Notes under the pieces: generated by a model
The model's input: only the letters and a program-made list of their open reading frames with translations
Databases searched by the model: none
Told to the model about the DNA's origin: nothing
From: Myxococcus sp. CA023
GTDB taxonomy: Bacteria > Myxococcota > Myxococcia > Myxococcales > Myxococcaceae
Assembly: GCF_010998615.1 (NCBI RefSeq)
Contig: NZ_JAAEAH010000053.1
Coordinates: 1-64,000 of the forward strand
Direction: 5' to 3'
Length of the DNA stretch: 64,000 nucleotides
Made by a program: the position numbers and the translations under genes
In this document: positions 10,449-19,692 of the stretch, in pieces
Numbering within the stretch: the first letter of the stretch is position 1
Layout: each line of letters begins with the position of its first letter

Positions 10449-10823
10449 TCAGACATTCGATGCAGCGGTGAAGACCGCGAGTTGATCGGCGAAGGCGCGC
10501 TGGGAGGCCGGCCGCGCTTCGCCCCGGGCGACATACGCGGAGAGGCTCGAATCGTCCTCCAGGATGTGCGCTCCGGTGAGCCTGCGCAGCACCGTCACCA
10601 TGAGCAGGTCCGCGGCGCTGAAGGCGCCGCCGAGCCACTCGGAATGGCCGAGCGCCGCGGAGAGGTCGTCGAGACGCACCCGGATGCGTTCCTCGAGCAT
10701 GGGCAGGCGCTCCGCGTGCCGGCTCTTGTCGCTCTCCATGAGGGTCGCGGCTTCGAGCTCGGCGATGGGCGGCTCGACCGTGTTCAGCGCGGCAAACATC
10801 CACGCGTTCGAGCGCCCGCGCAT
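10449..10823 (-). pseudogene. Glutathione S-transferase, C-terminal domain only
   Basis: 124 codons matching the helical C-terminal domain of GSTs: EERIRVRLDDLSAALGHSEW and FSAADLLMVTVLRRL. The thioredoxin-like N-terminal domain that binds glutathione is missing; full proteins have about 200 residues. The coding similarity ends near 10823, beside a dispersed repeat and IS91 debris, so loss of the 5' half is probably tied to those elements. Confidence 0.7.
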
Positions 10824-10882
10824 AAGACGGATAGGGACTCAGTTGAGGGTGGCGGGCAGGAGCAGAGGGGACGAGGAGGGCC

Positions 10883-10971
10883 GCTGACGGGGGTCGTCCG
10901 AGCTGTGTGCCAGGCCGGTGGAGAGGCCGCTTGAGCCCCTTGGGGTACACGCCTGTCCACGCCGCCCTCCC
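10883..10971. repeat. Dispersed repeat, copy A
   Basis: Begins GCTGACGGGGGTCGTCC, contains GAGCTGTGTGCCAGGCCGGT and GCTTGAGCCCCTTGGGGTAC, and ends GCCGCCCTCCC. Related copies lie at 31380 and 63476. Copies A and C are close, B is more diverged. In A and C the minus strand reads in the same frame (DRRVPQG then PAWHTART), so the repeat may come from the end of a mobile-element gene. Confidence 0.75.
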
Positions 10972-11098
10972 GCGGCACGCAGACGCCGTCTGGCACCAGC
11001 GAATGGAAGTGCGGCGTCACCTGCAACGCCGAGCCGAAGAACTGGACGAATGACACAGCCCCGACCTGCCCGCCGCGCAGGCCCCGCCGCGCCGTCAA
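10961..11098 (-). pseudogene. IS91-family transposase fragment
   Basis: About 46 codons with GAVSFVQFFGSALQVTPHFH followed by SLVPDGVCV, the signature His-containing stretch of IS91/IS801-type (HUH) transposases. Both ends are cut, and the frame runs straight into repeat copy A. Confidence 0.7.
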
Positions 11099-11134
11099 GG
11101 CACTCCCCGCCGATGGACGCCTCGCCTCCCCCGC

Positions 11135-11362
11135 TCAGGACATGTACTCGATGGCGAAGAGCTCCGCCCACAGGGGAGTCTCCTCGGCCACCGCCTTACC
11201 ATCCGGGTTGGCCTGGCGCAGGAGCGCGTCGGTGATGGGCGCCCCGTCGGCGGTGCGCTTGAGCGGCTCCACGAAGCCGCCCCCGCCGGTCTCCAGCACC
11301 TCCGACACCACGTCGAACGCGGTGAACAGGTCCCCCAGGCGCACGAAGCCGGGGTGGGCCAT
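11135..11362 (-). CDS. Short hypothetical protein
   Basis: 75 residues starting MAHPGFVRLGDLFTAFDVVSE and ending FAIEYMS. Codon use is like that of coding DNA, with strong third-position GC. No family recognised. It lies among transposon fragments, so it may be cargo of a lost element or a truncated gene. Confidence 0.4.
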   Translation of the reverse strand: MAHPGFVRLGDLFTAFDVVSEVLETGGGGFVEPLKRTADGAPITDALLRQANPDGKAVAEETPLWAELFAIEYMS

Positions 11363-11391
11363 GTGCCCTCCGTGGCGGGGAGGCAGCTACC

Positions 11392-11529
11392 CTATTCGCC
11401 CCCCCGTAACCACTGCGAGAGCGTCGGCTGGGAGACTCCCACCTGGCGCGCCAACGCAACCGCGCTCACCGCGCCAGGGCCCACCATCCGCTTCACCATC
11501 TGCGCCTTGAATGCATCCGTGTACGGCAC
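11392..11529 (-). pseudogene. Transposase OrfA fragment
   Basis: In the minus frame it reads VPYTDAFKAQMVKRMVGPGA, then VALARQVGVSQPTLSQWLR, the helix-turn-helix of an IS3-type OrfA. It ends at a stop straight after the motif, about 45 codons against the usual 90-100, and no OrfB is nearby. Confidence 0.65.
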
Positions 11530-11728
11530 CGCATCCTGCCTGCTCTCGCCCCATGGGCGTCGTCAGCTCGGCACCTCAGTCGAGGCGACAACTTCCCTGA
11601 CACACGGGGTCCCCTCCCCTGGCGGGCGGCTGGCCCGAGGCCGCCTGCCCCCTCACGTCCTTCCTGCCCCGGCCCGCGGTGGCGTCTCCACCCAGGCGGC
11701 CTTAATTCAAGTCAGGGGAGGCGCATCC

Positions 11729-13003
11729 ATGACCAGCCATCTCGTGCTCGTGCCCGGCTTCGGTGGATTTGATGCACTGGGCTCGCTCCGCTACTACCAC
11801 GGCGTGACGGAAGTGCTTCAGGCTGGTGACGACGAGCGCCCCGTGCACTACTTCACCAACCTGCCCACGGCGAGCGTCCAGACGCGGGCCCAGGCGCTCC
11901 AGTCGTGGCTGTCCGAACTGCGGAATCGACGGGCGATAGCGCCGGAAGATGAAATCCATCTGGTCGGCCATTCGACGGGTGGCCTGGACCTCCGCCAGTT
12001 GCTCATCAACCTCCGGAACCAGCAGGAGCAGAAATGTGCGGACAGCCCGCTCCCGCTGCTCAAGCAGTTCCGTACCGTGCAGTTCATCTCGACGCCCCAC
12101 CAGGGAACCGCGCTCGCGCACCGGCTGGGCAACTCCCTCCCACAGGTGCTCGCGTCCCGCCTGTTCCTGCGCGTGATGTACGAGGGGGCGCGCGGACTGA
12201 GAGGCGTGGGGCTGGGGGTCCTCGGGCGCGCCCTCATGACATTGAGTCCCAGGCAACAGACGGCCGACTGGATCGACGCCATCATCGACACCCTGGTGCG
12301 TTGCTACTCCCGGGAGGCGAGCCTCCCGCGTGCTACCGCGCGCGGCACCTACTTCGACCTGCTGCGCTGGCTGCTTCACATGACCAGCGACTTCACCGTC
12401 ATCACCGACCTGGACCCAGCTCCCGCCTCCCTGGCTCCCCCGAGTCCGGCCCATGCCGGGGATGCAGAGCTCGCTGCGGAGGCGGCCTTCATCGAGGAGC
12501 ACCACATCCAGGTCCGCTCCATCGTAACGGTCGCGCCCCCCAGCAAGGCCTGGCCACCCACCTTGTTCAACGTGCTGCACGCGCTGACTGCCTTCAATCC
12601 TCCGCAGCGGCTGCGGCGCACGCGCGAACTCCGCGAACTCTGGACCGGCAAGCACCAGGTGCTGCGTCCCACCGACAACGATGGCATCGTCAACTCCGTC
12701 TCCCAGGTCTGGCCGGACGAGGCCCGCAGCCACCTGCTCCAGGGCGATCATGCGGACGTCATCGGGCACTTCAGCGCGCAGTGCCCACCGTCCCAGGCCA
12801 GTGTCGCGGCCACCACGTTCCGCCAGTACGATCTGCTGAACTCCCCCGCGGGCTTCGATCAACGGCGGTTCATCAGGCTCTGGAAGGACATCGGCCGCTT
12901 CACGGCCAGCCAGCAACACCGGGAAGCAACGGCGCCTCGGCCGCGCGGTGGTGCGCGCATCCACCACATTGGGAGCGCGCCGCCGCACCGGGCGGACTCG
13001 TGA
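11729..13003 (+). CDS. Alpha/beta-hydrolase, lipase-like
   Basis: 424 residues. The opening SHLVLVPGFGGFDALGS is the oxyanion loop, and IHLVGHSTGGLDLR holds the nucleophile Ser82. PTDNDGIVNSVSQ and LLQGDHADVIGH are good candidates for the acid and the catalytic His. The layout fits triacylglycerol lipase/esterase-type hydrolases. No signal peptide was seen. The frame is open from 11354, but AGGGGAGG at 11714-11721 fixes ATG 11729. The next gene, 158 bases on, is a fatty-acid alpha-dioxygenase, so release of free fatty acid for it is a reasonable inference. Confidence 0.82.
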   Translation: MTSHLVLVPGFGGFDALGSLRYYHGVTEVLQAGDDERPVHYFTNLPTASVQTRAQALQSWLSELRNRRAIAPEDEIHLVGHSTGGLDLRQLLINLRNQQEQKCADSPLPLLKQFRTVQFISTPHQGTALAHRLGNSLPQVLASRLFLRVMYEGARGLRGVGLGVLGRALMTLSPRQQTADWIDAIIDTLVRCYSREASLPRATARGTYFDLLRWLLHMTSDFTVITDLDPAPASLAPPSPAHAGDAELAAEAAFIEEHHIQVRSIVTVAPPSKAWPPTLFNVLHALTAFNPPQRLRRTRELRELWTGKHQVLRPTDNDGIVNSVSQVWPDEARSHLLQGDHADVIGHFSAQCPPSQASVAATTFRQYDLLNSPAGFDQRRFIRLWKDIGRFTASQQHREATAPRPRGGARIHHIGSAPPHRADS

Positions 13004-13161
13004 ACCCGGCCGCGGAGCCCCCACACAGCGTCGCCTGGCGCACCGCCCCCCACACACCCGGACGATTCAATCCACCGCTGCCATTCCCATGATGGCGGGG
13101 CCACGGCCCCCCGGCCGAAGCGGTTCGTCTGACAGGGGCTGTGACGGTCATGGGAGGGGTT

Positions 13162-15165
13162 ATGAGTGGAATGGATGAGATGGAGGGGACCGTCCAACCC
13201 GTCGCGGGCGTGTCCACTGGCGTGCCCCATCCGGCCGCCGCGCGGCGAATCAAACCGGTCGCGCAGTCCACGCTCCGGCCCTTCCGCCGCACCGTCGCCT
13301 CGCGGGCCCTCTCTGGAGTCTTCGCCGGGCTCAACCGCGTCATTGCCTGGCACCGGCTGCCGAAGTTCCTGGGCCTGCTCAACCTGATACCCATCCGCGA
13401 CGAGCTGCGGGCAAAGAACCTCTACGACACCACACACCTGCCCTCCACCCAGGTTCCCGAGCCCCCCACGTGGGATCCGGAACTGGCCACCCGGCGCGCC
13501 GCCGACGGCACGTACAACGACCTCTCGAATCCCCGGATGGGCGCCGCGGGCACGAGGTTCGGCCGCAACGTCCCGCTCGAGAACGCCTGGCCCGAGCCCG
13601 AGCCGGCGCTGCTGGAGCCGAGCCCCCGCGTCATCAGCAACCGGCTGCTCGCGCGCCAGTCGTTCGTTCCGGCCACCTCACTCAACCTGCTGGCCGCAGC
13701 GTGGATTCAATTCATGACCCACGACTGGTTCGACCATGGCTCGCCCAGGCGTGGCGGCGAGTTCAAGGTCCCCCTGGACAAGGAGCGCGGCGACTCCTGG
13801 TCCGAGGACCCCATGCGAATCCGCCGCACGCCCGAGGACCCCACTCGCATCCCCGGTGCCAAGGATGGCCCGCCCACGTACATCAACCAGCACTCACAAT
13901 GGTGGGATGCCTCACAGATCTACGGGAGCAACGAGGAGGAGACGCGCGCCCTGCGCTGCACGGACGATGAGGACGGCGGCCAGCGTCGAGGCAAGCTCAT
14001 CCTCGTCGGCGAAGGGATGGAGGCGCAGCTCCCGGTAGACCCCAATACCCACCTGCAGAAGTCCGGGGTGACGCACAACTGGTGGATTGGCCTGAGCCTG
14101 CTGCATACGACGTTCGCCAAGGAGCACAACGCCATCGTGGACCGGCTGCGGCTGGAGTTTCCCGACTGGGATGGCGACCGGCTCTTCCACACGGCCCGCC
14201 TCATCAACACGGCGTTGATGGCGAAAATCCACACCATTGAGTGGACGCCGGCGATCCTCGCGCATCCCACGACCGAGACCGCCCTCAACACCAACTGGTG
14301 GGGCCTGGTCGGCCAACGGGTGACCCGGCTGTTCGGGAGGATGAGCCGCAGCGAGCTCATCAGCGGCATCCCCGGGAGCGAGGTGAACCACCACGGCGTC
14401 CCCTTCGCGCTGACCGAGGAGTTCGTGGCCGTCTACCGCATGCACTCGCTGATACCCGACACGATGCGACTGCACCGGATGCGGGATGGCGTCCAGGTGC
14501 GCGAGGTGGCGATGGTGGACATCGCCGGCCCCAACACGCTGAAAGCCCTCGAAGGCGGGCTCACCATGGTGGACCTCTGCTACTCCTTCGGTATCAGCCA
14601 CCCCGGCGCGCTCGTGCTGCACAACTACCCCGCCTTCCTGCGCGACCTCCACCGGCAGGATCCGGACGGCGCCGAGTCCCGCGTGGACCTGGCATCCATC
14701 GACGTGATGCGCGACCGGGAGCGCGGCGTGCCTCGCTACAACGCCTTCCGCAAGCTGATGCACCTCCAGCCGGCCCGCTCCTTCAAGGACATCACCCATA
14801 ACGAGCAGTGGGCCCGGGAGCTGCGTGAGGTCTACGGCCACGTGGACCGCGTGGACCTGATGGTGGGCATGCTCGCCGAAGACCCGCCCAGGGGTTTTGG
14901 CTTCAGCGACACGGCCTTCCGCATCTTCATCCTCATGGCCTCGCGCCGGCTGGCGAGCGACCGCTTCTTCACCAACGACCAGAACGTCAACCTCTACACT
15001 CAGCCCGGGATGGCGTGGCTCAACGAGAACACCATGGCCAGCGTGCTGCTGCGCCACTACCCGGGACTCGCCCCCGCGCTCCGCCAGACCCGGAATGCAT
15101 TCGCCCCCTGGGAGCCGGTGAGCATGGTGGCCACGGAGCCCCCCGCGGGAAGCCTCCTTCACTGA
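13162..15165 (+). CDS. Fatty-acid alpha-dioxygenase-like haem peroxidase
   Basis: 667 residues of the animal haem peroxidase superfamily, closest in motif to plant alpha-dioxygenases (PIOX). WIQFMTHDWFDH carries the distal His187. KIHTIEWTPAIL carries His357. GVPFALTEEFVAVYRMHS carries catalytic Tyr425 and proximal His428. The 68-residue gap between His357 and Tyr425 and the Tyr-x-x-His spacing match what I recall for Arabidopsis alpha-DOX1. Such enzymes add O2 at C2 of fatty acids to give 2-hydroperoxides. No Sec signal. GGGAGGGG at 13152 precedes ATG 13162; a GTG at 13141 is also in frame. It follows a lipase gene and precedes an old-yellow-enzyme stump. Confidence 0.9.
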   Translation: MSGMDEMEGTVQPVAGVSTGVPHPAAARRIKPVAQSTLRPFRRTVASRALSGVFAGLNRVIAWHRLPKFLGLLNLIPIRDELRAKNLYDTTHLPSTQVPEPPTWDPELATRRAADGTYNDLSNPRMGAAGTRFGRNVPLENAWPEPEPALLEPSPRVISNRLLARQSFVPATSLNLLAAAWIQFMTHDWFDHGSPRRGGEFKVPLDKERGDSWSEDPMRIRRTPEDPTRIPGAKDGPPTYINQHSQWWDASQIYGSNEEETRALRCTDDEDGGQRRGKLILVGEGMEAQLPVDPNTHLQKSGVTHNWWIGLSLLHTTFAKEHNAIVDRLRLEFPDWDGDRLFHTARLINTALMAKIHTIEWTPAILAHPTTETALNTNWWGLVGQRVTRLFGRMSRSELISGIPGSEVNHHGVPFALTEEFVAVYRMHSLIPDTMRLHRMRDGVQVREVAMVDIAGPNTLKALEGGLTMVDLCYSFGISHPGALVLHNYPAFLRDLHRQDPDGAESRVDLASIDVMRDRERGVPRYNAFRKLMHLQPARSFKDITHNEQWARELREVYGHVDRVDLMVGMLAEDPPRGFGFSDTAFRIFILMASRRLASDRFFTNDQNVNLYTQPGMAWLNENTMASVLLRHYPGLAPALRQTRNAFAPWEPVSMVATEPPAGSLLH

Positions 15166-15233
15166 GCCGGGGTCACCACTCGTTCCAGGGGCGGGTGCCG
15201 GACCACTCCGGCCCCCGCGGGCAGGAGACTTCC

Positions 15234-15395
15234 ATGCCATTCGGCACGATATTTCGAGAGCTGAAGTTCCCGAGCGGCCTGCGCGTGAGGAATCGCATCT
15301 TCCCCTCCAACGTCTCTGGCCGGTTCGACAACTACAACGGCACGGGGACCCAGACGCGCATCAACTGGGAGGTGAAGTTCGCCTGCGGCGGCGTG
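15234..15395 (+). pseudogene. NADH:flavin oxidoreductase (old yellow enzyme), N-terminal stump
   Basis: Starts at an ATG behind GCAGGAGA and gives LKFPSGLRVRNRIFPSNVSG, then RFDNYNGTGTQTRINWEVKF, the opening of an OYE-family TIM barrel. Similarity ends after about 50 codons; the frame runs on as low-complexity residues to 15485. The remaining 300 or more residues are gone. It lies 68 bases behind the alpha-dioxygenase gene, so it was probably once the third gene of that operon. Confidence 0.75.
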
Positions 15396-15553
15396 TGCGC
15401 CCGCCACCGGCGCACCATGCGGGCCGCTCGTGGTCAGCAAGCGAACCTCTGCAAGGGGCCCCTGGGTCTGGTGGCCATGGTTTGAGCCTCAACACCACGC
15501 AGCCTGGAGGCCCTCACGCCGTGGCCAGCCTTGCACGCGCAGTGGACAGTCCC

Positions 15554-15580
15554 GGTGCTCCAGAATCGCTCGCCCCCTCC
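15554..15580. repeat. Short dispersed repeat, copy 1
   Basis: GGTGCTCCAGAATCGCTCGC plus CCCCTCC, matching 29192-29218 at 26 of 27 positions; a weaker relative lies at 19449. It sits just outside the 3' end of the glycosyltransferase gene, next to the OYE stump. Probably a mobile-element edge. Confidence 0.55.
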
Positions 15581-15613
15581 AGCTTCCTTCCGGCTTGGGG
15601 AATCCGCGAGGCT

Positions 15614-17116
15614 TCATTCAGAAGCACGCCGCCAGAAGCGCCCTTCTCGCACGAAGTGCTCATGGACCCAGCGCTCGCTGGCGGAGGACAGCTGCCATTC
15701 GCCACGCCCCTCAAGGACCAGGATGTCACAGCGCGCAAGCATGGGGAGCATGGTCCGCTGCGAGCGCTCATCCTCGAAAGCGGCTCCTGCGTGAGCGAAG
15801 CGCCCGGGGGTGCCCAGTGCATCATTCAGCATGAGGCCGTAGGGGTCGACGAGGACGGGGGTCCCCTCTGGGATTCCGGGAAGCCGCCCGGCGGCGATTG
15901 CCCAAGCCGGTTCGAAGGTGCAAAGGGCTGAATCCGGGGGGACGGAGGCCCGGAGTGCGCTCCCGAGCGTGAGCAGGAAACGGTCTCGCTGATTCGCTGA
16001 GCGGATGGCCGCCGGCAGCGGTGAGAGTGCGATGAGCATCACTGTGGTGGTGACGAGCGCGGCTTGCGTGCGCGAGCGTGTGTCCGCCCAACTCAACACC
16101 ACGGAGGCCCCCAACCCCGCGAGCACCGCCATGGTAGGCGCCAAGTGGGCGTTGTACTGGGCCCAATAGCTCTTCGACGACAAGAAGGTCACGAGCGTCA
16201 GAACCCAGGCGGCCGCGAAGAGTCGCTCGGCGACAGCCTCCCTTCGACGAGTTCGGGCCAGGGCCACGACCAAGCCCCATACACAGAGGACGGAGAAGCC
16301 CATGCGCCCGTCTCCCAGAACCATGAGAAGCCGGCGCCAGACATCTGACTCGCCATCGGGAGGGCGGAGCACCTGGAACCGAAGAAGGCCATCGAGCATC
16401 GCGGAGGGGGCGAGCGCGAAGAAGGGGCCCAGCCAGACCAGTCCCACGGCTGCCGCGACAAGCACGACCCGTAGGGCACGCCGTCCCTGGCCCTCCATGC
16501 CGCGAGCCCACACCGCGGCGATGACCCAGGCGCCGGCTGTCAGTTTGATGGCGCACGCGGTGGCAAGAAGGGCTCCGGCCAGCAGATCCCCCTTCCACCG
16601 TGAGGCATCAGCCCCATGCCGCAGCCAAACCCATGCCATGCCAAGACAGGCGAGGTTGAGCAGTGGCTCCAGGAAGGGCCCGCGCTCGGTGGCGGCCGCT
16701 TCTGGGAAGACGGCATAGGCGAGCGCGGCCACGACGCCCGCCCTGACTCCCCATTGCTCCTGAGCAATGCGTCCGCACAGGAGCGTGCTCAGTGCCCCGA
16801 TCCCGGGGACGAACCAACGGACCACCGCGAATGCCAGCGCTGCGTCGAAGCCACGTGCGAGCGCGGCCACCGGCGCCAGCAACATGGCAATCCCAGGAGG
16901 GTGGACGAAGAAGTAGTCACGGTAGGGCAATACACCATGGGAAAGAAGTGCGGCGGCACTGAAATAGACGCCCTCGTCGTAGTCCACGGGATGCCCGAAA
17001 GCGCCTCCCCGGTGGAAGAAGCCCGCGATGCGCAGCAGCCATGCACCTGAAGCGATGAGCACCAGGGGCCACCAGGACAGGTGGAGACGGGGCGTAGAGA
17101 GATTCGAATAACGCAC
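15614..17116 (-). CDS. Membrane glycosyltransferase, GT39/PMT-like
   Basis: 500 residues with about nine to eleven hydrophobic helices. The first periplasmic loop has DYDEGVYFSAA, with the Asp-Glu pair typical of GT-C enzymes, and PYRDYFFVHPPG soon after, as in the PMT/ArnT family (Glycos_transf 39, PMT_2). Such enzymes move a sugar from a polyprenyl-phosphate carrier to a lipid or protein on the outer side of the inner membrane. The C-terminal 120 residues form a soluble domain. The start is a GTG with a weak ribosome site. No neighbour suggests the acceptor. Confidence 0.8.
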   Translation of the reverse strand: MRYSNLSTPRLHLSWWPLVLIASGAWLLRIAGFFHRGGAFGHPVDYDEGVYFSAAALLSHGVLPYRDYFFVHPPGIAMLLAPVAALARGFDAALAFAVVRWFVPGIGALSTLLCGRIAQEQWGVRAGVVAALAYAVFPEAAATERGPFLEPLLNLACLGMAWVWLRHGADASRWKGDLLAGALLATACAIKLTAGAWVIAAVWARGMEGQGRRALRVVLVAAAVGLVWLGPFFALAPSAMLDGLLRFQVLRPPDGESDVWRRLLMVLGDGRMGFSVLCVWGLVVALARTRRREAVAERLFAAAWVLTLVTFLSSKSYWAQYNAHLAPTMAVLAGLGASVVLSWADTRSRTQAALVTTTVMLIALSPLPAAIRSANQRDRFLLTLGSALRASVPPDSALCTFEPAWAIAAGRLPGIPEGTPVLVDPYGLMLNDALGTPGRFAHAGAAFEDERSQRTMLPMLARCDILVLEGRGEWQLSSASERWVHEHFVREGRFWRRASE

Positions 17117-17398
17117 CCGGACACGCGTACTAAAGGCATCCCGGTGTGTCGAGAAGGCGCAAGTCAGTTCATGCGGCGTGGAGTTGCCCCCATCAAACCG
17201 GACAGCTCAGGCTGGGGAATTAGCGATACGGAATTCGCAGGGTGACGTCATGTTCAGTCCCCTTTGGTTGAGGTGGCGTCAGCGAAACCCACGCCGCTCC
17301 AGATTGAAACCACAAGGAAGTTCCTCGAATCGCAGGCTGCGGCTCCTGGCGAGTCCATCGTGGTCCTCGCTGACGCGCCCTCCCGCAGCCACTTCCCA

Positions 17399-17665
17399 TC
17401 ACCCAGCCGGTCCGAAACGAGCCCGGGCTCCATCAACCACCGTGCTCAGCACAAGGAGCCAGCGGATTTGGAGCCACTGGTGGTTGGCCCACCGCTCCCA
17501 GGCGTCTGTCTCCTGAGCGAGTTTGTCGAGGGTTGGGATGCGCCGACCGCCCAGGCACTGACGTGAGAGCAGGGAGATCTCTACCTCCGCCTGATTGAGC
17601 CAACTGCCATGCACGGGCGTGACATGCACGGTGAAGCGACGCCAGCACCCGCCTCCTGCATTCAC
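17399..17665 (-). pseudogene. IS630-family transposase, C-terminal fragment
   Basis: The minus frame contains FTVHVTPVHGSWLNQAEVEI followed by SLLSRQCLGGRRIPTL, the conserved region around the last catalytic acid of the DDE domain in IS630/Tc1-type elements. The N-terminal two thirds are absent; the flanks (17117-17398 and 17666-17790) hold no convincing gene. Confidence 0.72.
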
Positions 17666-17790
17666 ACCTCACGCAGCCCGGAGGATGACACAGCGAGTCC
17701 CCGAACTGCGGCCCCTCGCTTGCCCATCTGAAGCGGCTCCGAGGGACGTCTTCAAACCAGGGGATGCTGGCGCAGGGCCGCACCACGGGC

Positions 17791-19104
17791 TCAGAGCATG
17801 TTGGCGATGTCCTTCACCGGCTGCGGCGCGGCCTCGGTGCTCCCCAGCGCGCCCATGGCGCCTCCGAAGATCATGGATGCCGGGTTGACGCGGCCCTTGC
17901 CAACAGCCCCGAGGACGCCCTCCGCGGCGCCCTTCAAGGTGTTGAAGTAGCCCTTCGCGGCGCCCTCGAAGACGCCCTTGACGCCGCCCTCCGAGTTGCC
18001 GATTCCCGTCAGGACGTTGCTGACTCCCGGCAGGAACCACAGGCGCTTGCCCGCCTCACCCGCGAACCATTGGAAGTTGTCCTTGTTGCTTCCGTCCGCC
18101 TTGACGTGGGTGTCCTTCGTGGTCGGCAATTGGTGCTCACCCAGGAAGGAGTACCCCTTCTCTGCGAAGTCCTTCACCATGCCGGCCTCGGTGCCGTGCC
18201 GCGCATCTCCATCCTTGGTGATGCCCTCGATGTTGCCGTCGCCCTTGCCGTTCTGGACCTTGTTCGACCGGTCCCCACCGTTGGAGGCCTTGGCGCTGTC
18301 GATGAACTCCAGCACCTTGGCCAGACGGTAGACGGCGTCGGGGTTCTGCCTCGCGTCCTTCAGGTCGAGCTTGGGGTCGATGCCCGTCTGTTTGCAGAGC
18401 TGGTCGAACTTGATGTCCTTCTGGCGGCCCAGGTTCTTCAGCGCGGGGGTGTCATCGACAATCTGCGCCGCCGTCCGCTTGTCTCCAGCCGGGCGCTTGT
18501 CCTTGGCGCTCGGGACGCCGGAACCGGAGGCATCGAGAGCCGGCTCGGGCGCCGGATTGAGGTTCTGCAGGCTCTCGAGGTTCCTGGGAAGCCCGCGGGG
18601 CGCGAAGGTGGCGGGTTCGTTGATTGGCCCCTGCGCCCCCGGAAACACCGGTGCGTTGAAGAACTGCGGGTGGGTGATGGCGCGCGTCTCGAACCCATCC
18701 ATCGAGTTGACGTGGCCCATGGGCACGCCACCGGCATGGAGCGGCGACACAGGACCGAAGTTGCCCATGGGCGGGAGCGCGGGCCCCGGACCAAAGCCAC
18801 CCACGGATTGGAGCGCCGCGGGACCGAAGTCAGCCACGGTCTGGAGCGCTGCGGGGCCGTAGTCGGCCACGGCCTGGAGCGCCCCCTCCCGGCCGAAGGT
18901 CCGTCCGGGCGCGCCCGCGGACTGGAACGAATCCACCGGGCCGGAGGGCCGCGCGGGGAGGTTCGCGGCGTTCTGGGAGACGCGCCCGCCCTTGTCCGGA
19001 ACGGGCCCAGCCGAGGGCGACGGCTTCGGGGCCGTGGGAGAGGACTGCGCAGCGCCCGTACGAATGGAGGAGAACGAGGGGGCCTTGGCCTTGACGCCGA
19101 TCAT
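17791..19104 (-). CDS. Hypothetical protein with repeats and a glycine-rich helical tail
   Basis: 437 residues, no family recognised. Residues 1-80 are Ser/Pro/Ala-rich. A short repeat follows (LQAVADYGPAA, LQTVADFGPAA, LQSVGGFGP). The middle is a charged domain with FDQLCKQTGIDPKLDLKDAR and AVYRLAKVLEFIDSA. The tail is Gly/Ala-rich and amphipathic (VKGVFEGAAKGYFNTLKGAA, FGGAMGALGS), like glycine-zipper segments of membrane-inserting proteins. No Sec signal. The frame opens at 19188, but an AGGTG before ATG 19104 supports the shorter form. A secreted effector is possible but speculative. Confidence 0.65.
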   Translation of the reverse strand: MIGVKAKAPSFSSIRTGAAQSSPTAPKPSPSAGPVPDKGGRVSQNAANLPARPSGPVDSFQSAGAPGRTFGREGALQAVADYGPAALQTVADFGPAALQSVGGFGPGPALPPMGNFGPVSPLHAGGVPMGHVNSMDGFETRAITHPQFFNAPVFPGAQGPINEPATFAPRGLPRNLESLQNLNPAPEPALDASGSGVPSAKDKRPAGDKRTAAQIVDDTPALKNLGRQKDIKFDQLCKQTGIDPKLDLKDARQNPDAVYRLAKVLEFIDSAKASNGGDRSNKVQNGKGDGNIEGITKDGDARHGTEAGMVKDFAEKGYSFLGEHQLPTTKDTHVKADGSNKDNFQWFAGEAGKRLWFLPGVSNVLTGIGNSEGGVKGVFEGAAKGYFNTLKGAAEGVLGAVGKGRVNPASMIFGGAMGALGSTEAAPQPVKDIANML

Positions 19105-19692
19105 GGGAATCACCTGGTTTCTGACAGCGAAGGAGGTTTGCTGCGGCGAGTCTGTCCCGCCCATGCGCTGTCTCACTGCAGCGCCCATGCCACCTTAGGC
19201 ATTCAACGCAACATGCTGATCTCACATGGCTGCGATGACTTCGGAGCCCCCGTGTGAGGCGTTGGGCCGGTGACCGCAGTCACCAGGCGGATGGCGCCAG
19301 TCACCACCGAGGGGCCGTCACCCCAAGCGCCGCCACATCAGCGACATCCACCGAGGTGTCGCGAGCTCCAGGGACGACCTGGCTGCGGCCCCAGGACCTC
19401 TACTGGAGCGTATTGGCGGCATGGAAGCCATGTCGTGGGCAGGCCCAAGTGCTCCAGCATCGCGCGCCCCCCTCCCGCGTCCATCGACATCACCTCCAAG
19501 CTGACGACCTGCGCCGCCGATACCGCACCAGTCCCAGGTTTCGAGAAACGCCCGGGACAGCCCCGTCCCCGAGACTTCCGGGGGCGGGCCTTTTCGTGTC
19601 AGGATTGAATGAGCAACCGGCGCACGCGTCGATGCGCCACTCCGCCGGGCTTCACCAGCGCGGACCCATTCCCCTTCCTAGGAGCAAACCTC
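19105..19692. other. Intergenic region with one hairpin
   Basis: No convincing gene. It holds a weak relative of the short dispersed repeat near 19449, a G+C hairpin at 19562, and the leader of the lipoprotein gene at 19693. The first part is probably the promoter region of the minus-strand gene ending at 17791. Confidence 0.5.
19562..19597 (+). terminator. Rho-independent terminator-like hairpin
   Basis: CCCGTCCCCG pairs with CGGGGGCGGG (one G-U) across a 7-base loop, followed by CCTTTTCG. No plus-strand gene is recognised directly before it. Confidence 0.5.

Noticed and set aside
13912-15240. 442-residue minus-strand frame over the dioxygenase gene
   Set aside because: The opposite strand carries all catalytic motifs; the minus product is His/Val/Glu-rich noise.
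17764-19257. 497-residue plus-strand frame over 17791-19104
   Set aside because: Antisense shadow; the minus-strand frame has natural composition, repeats and a ribosome site.
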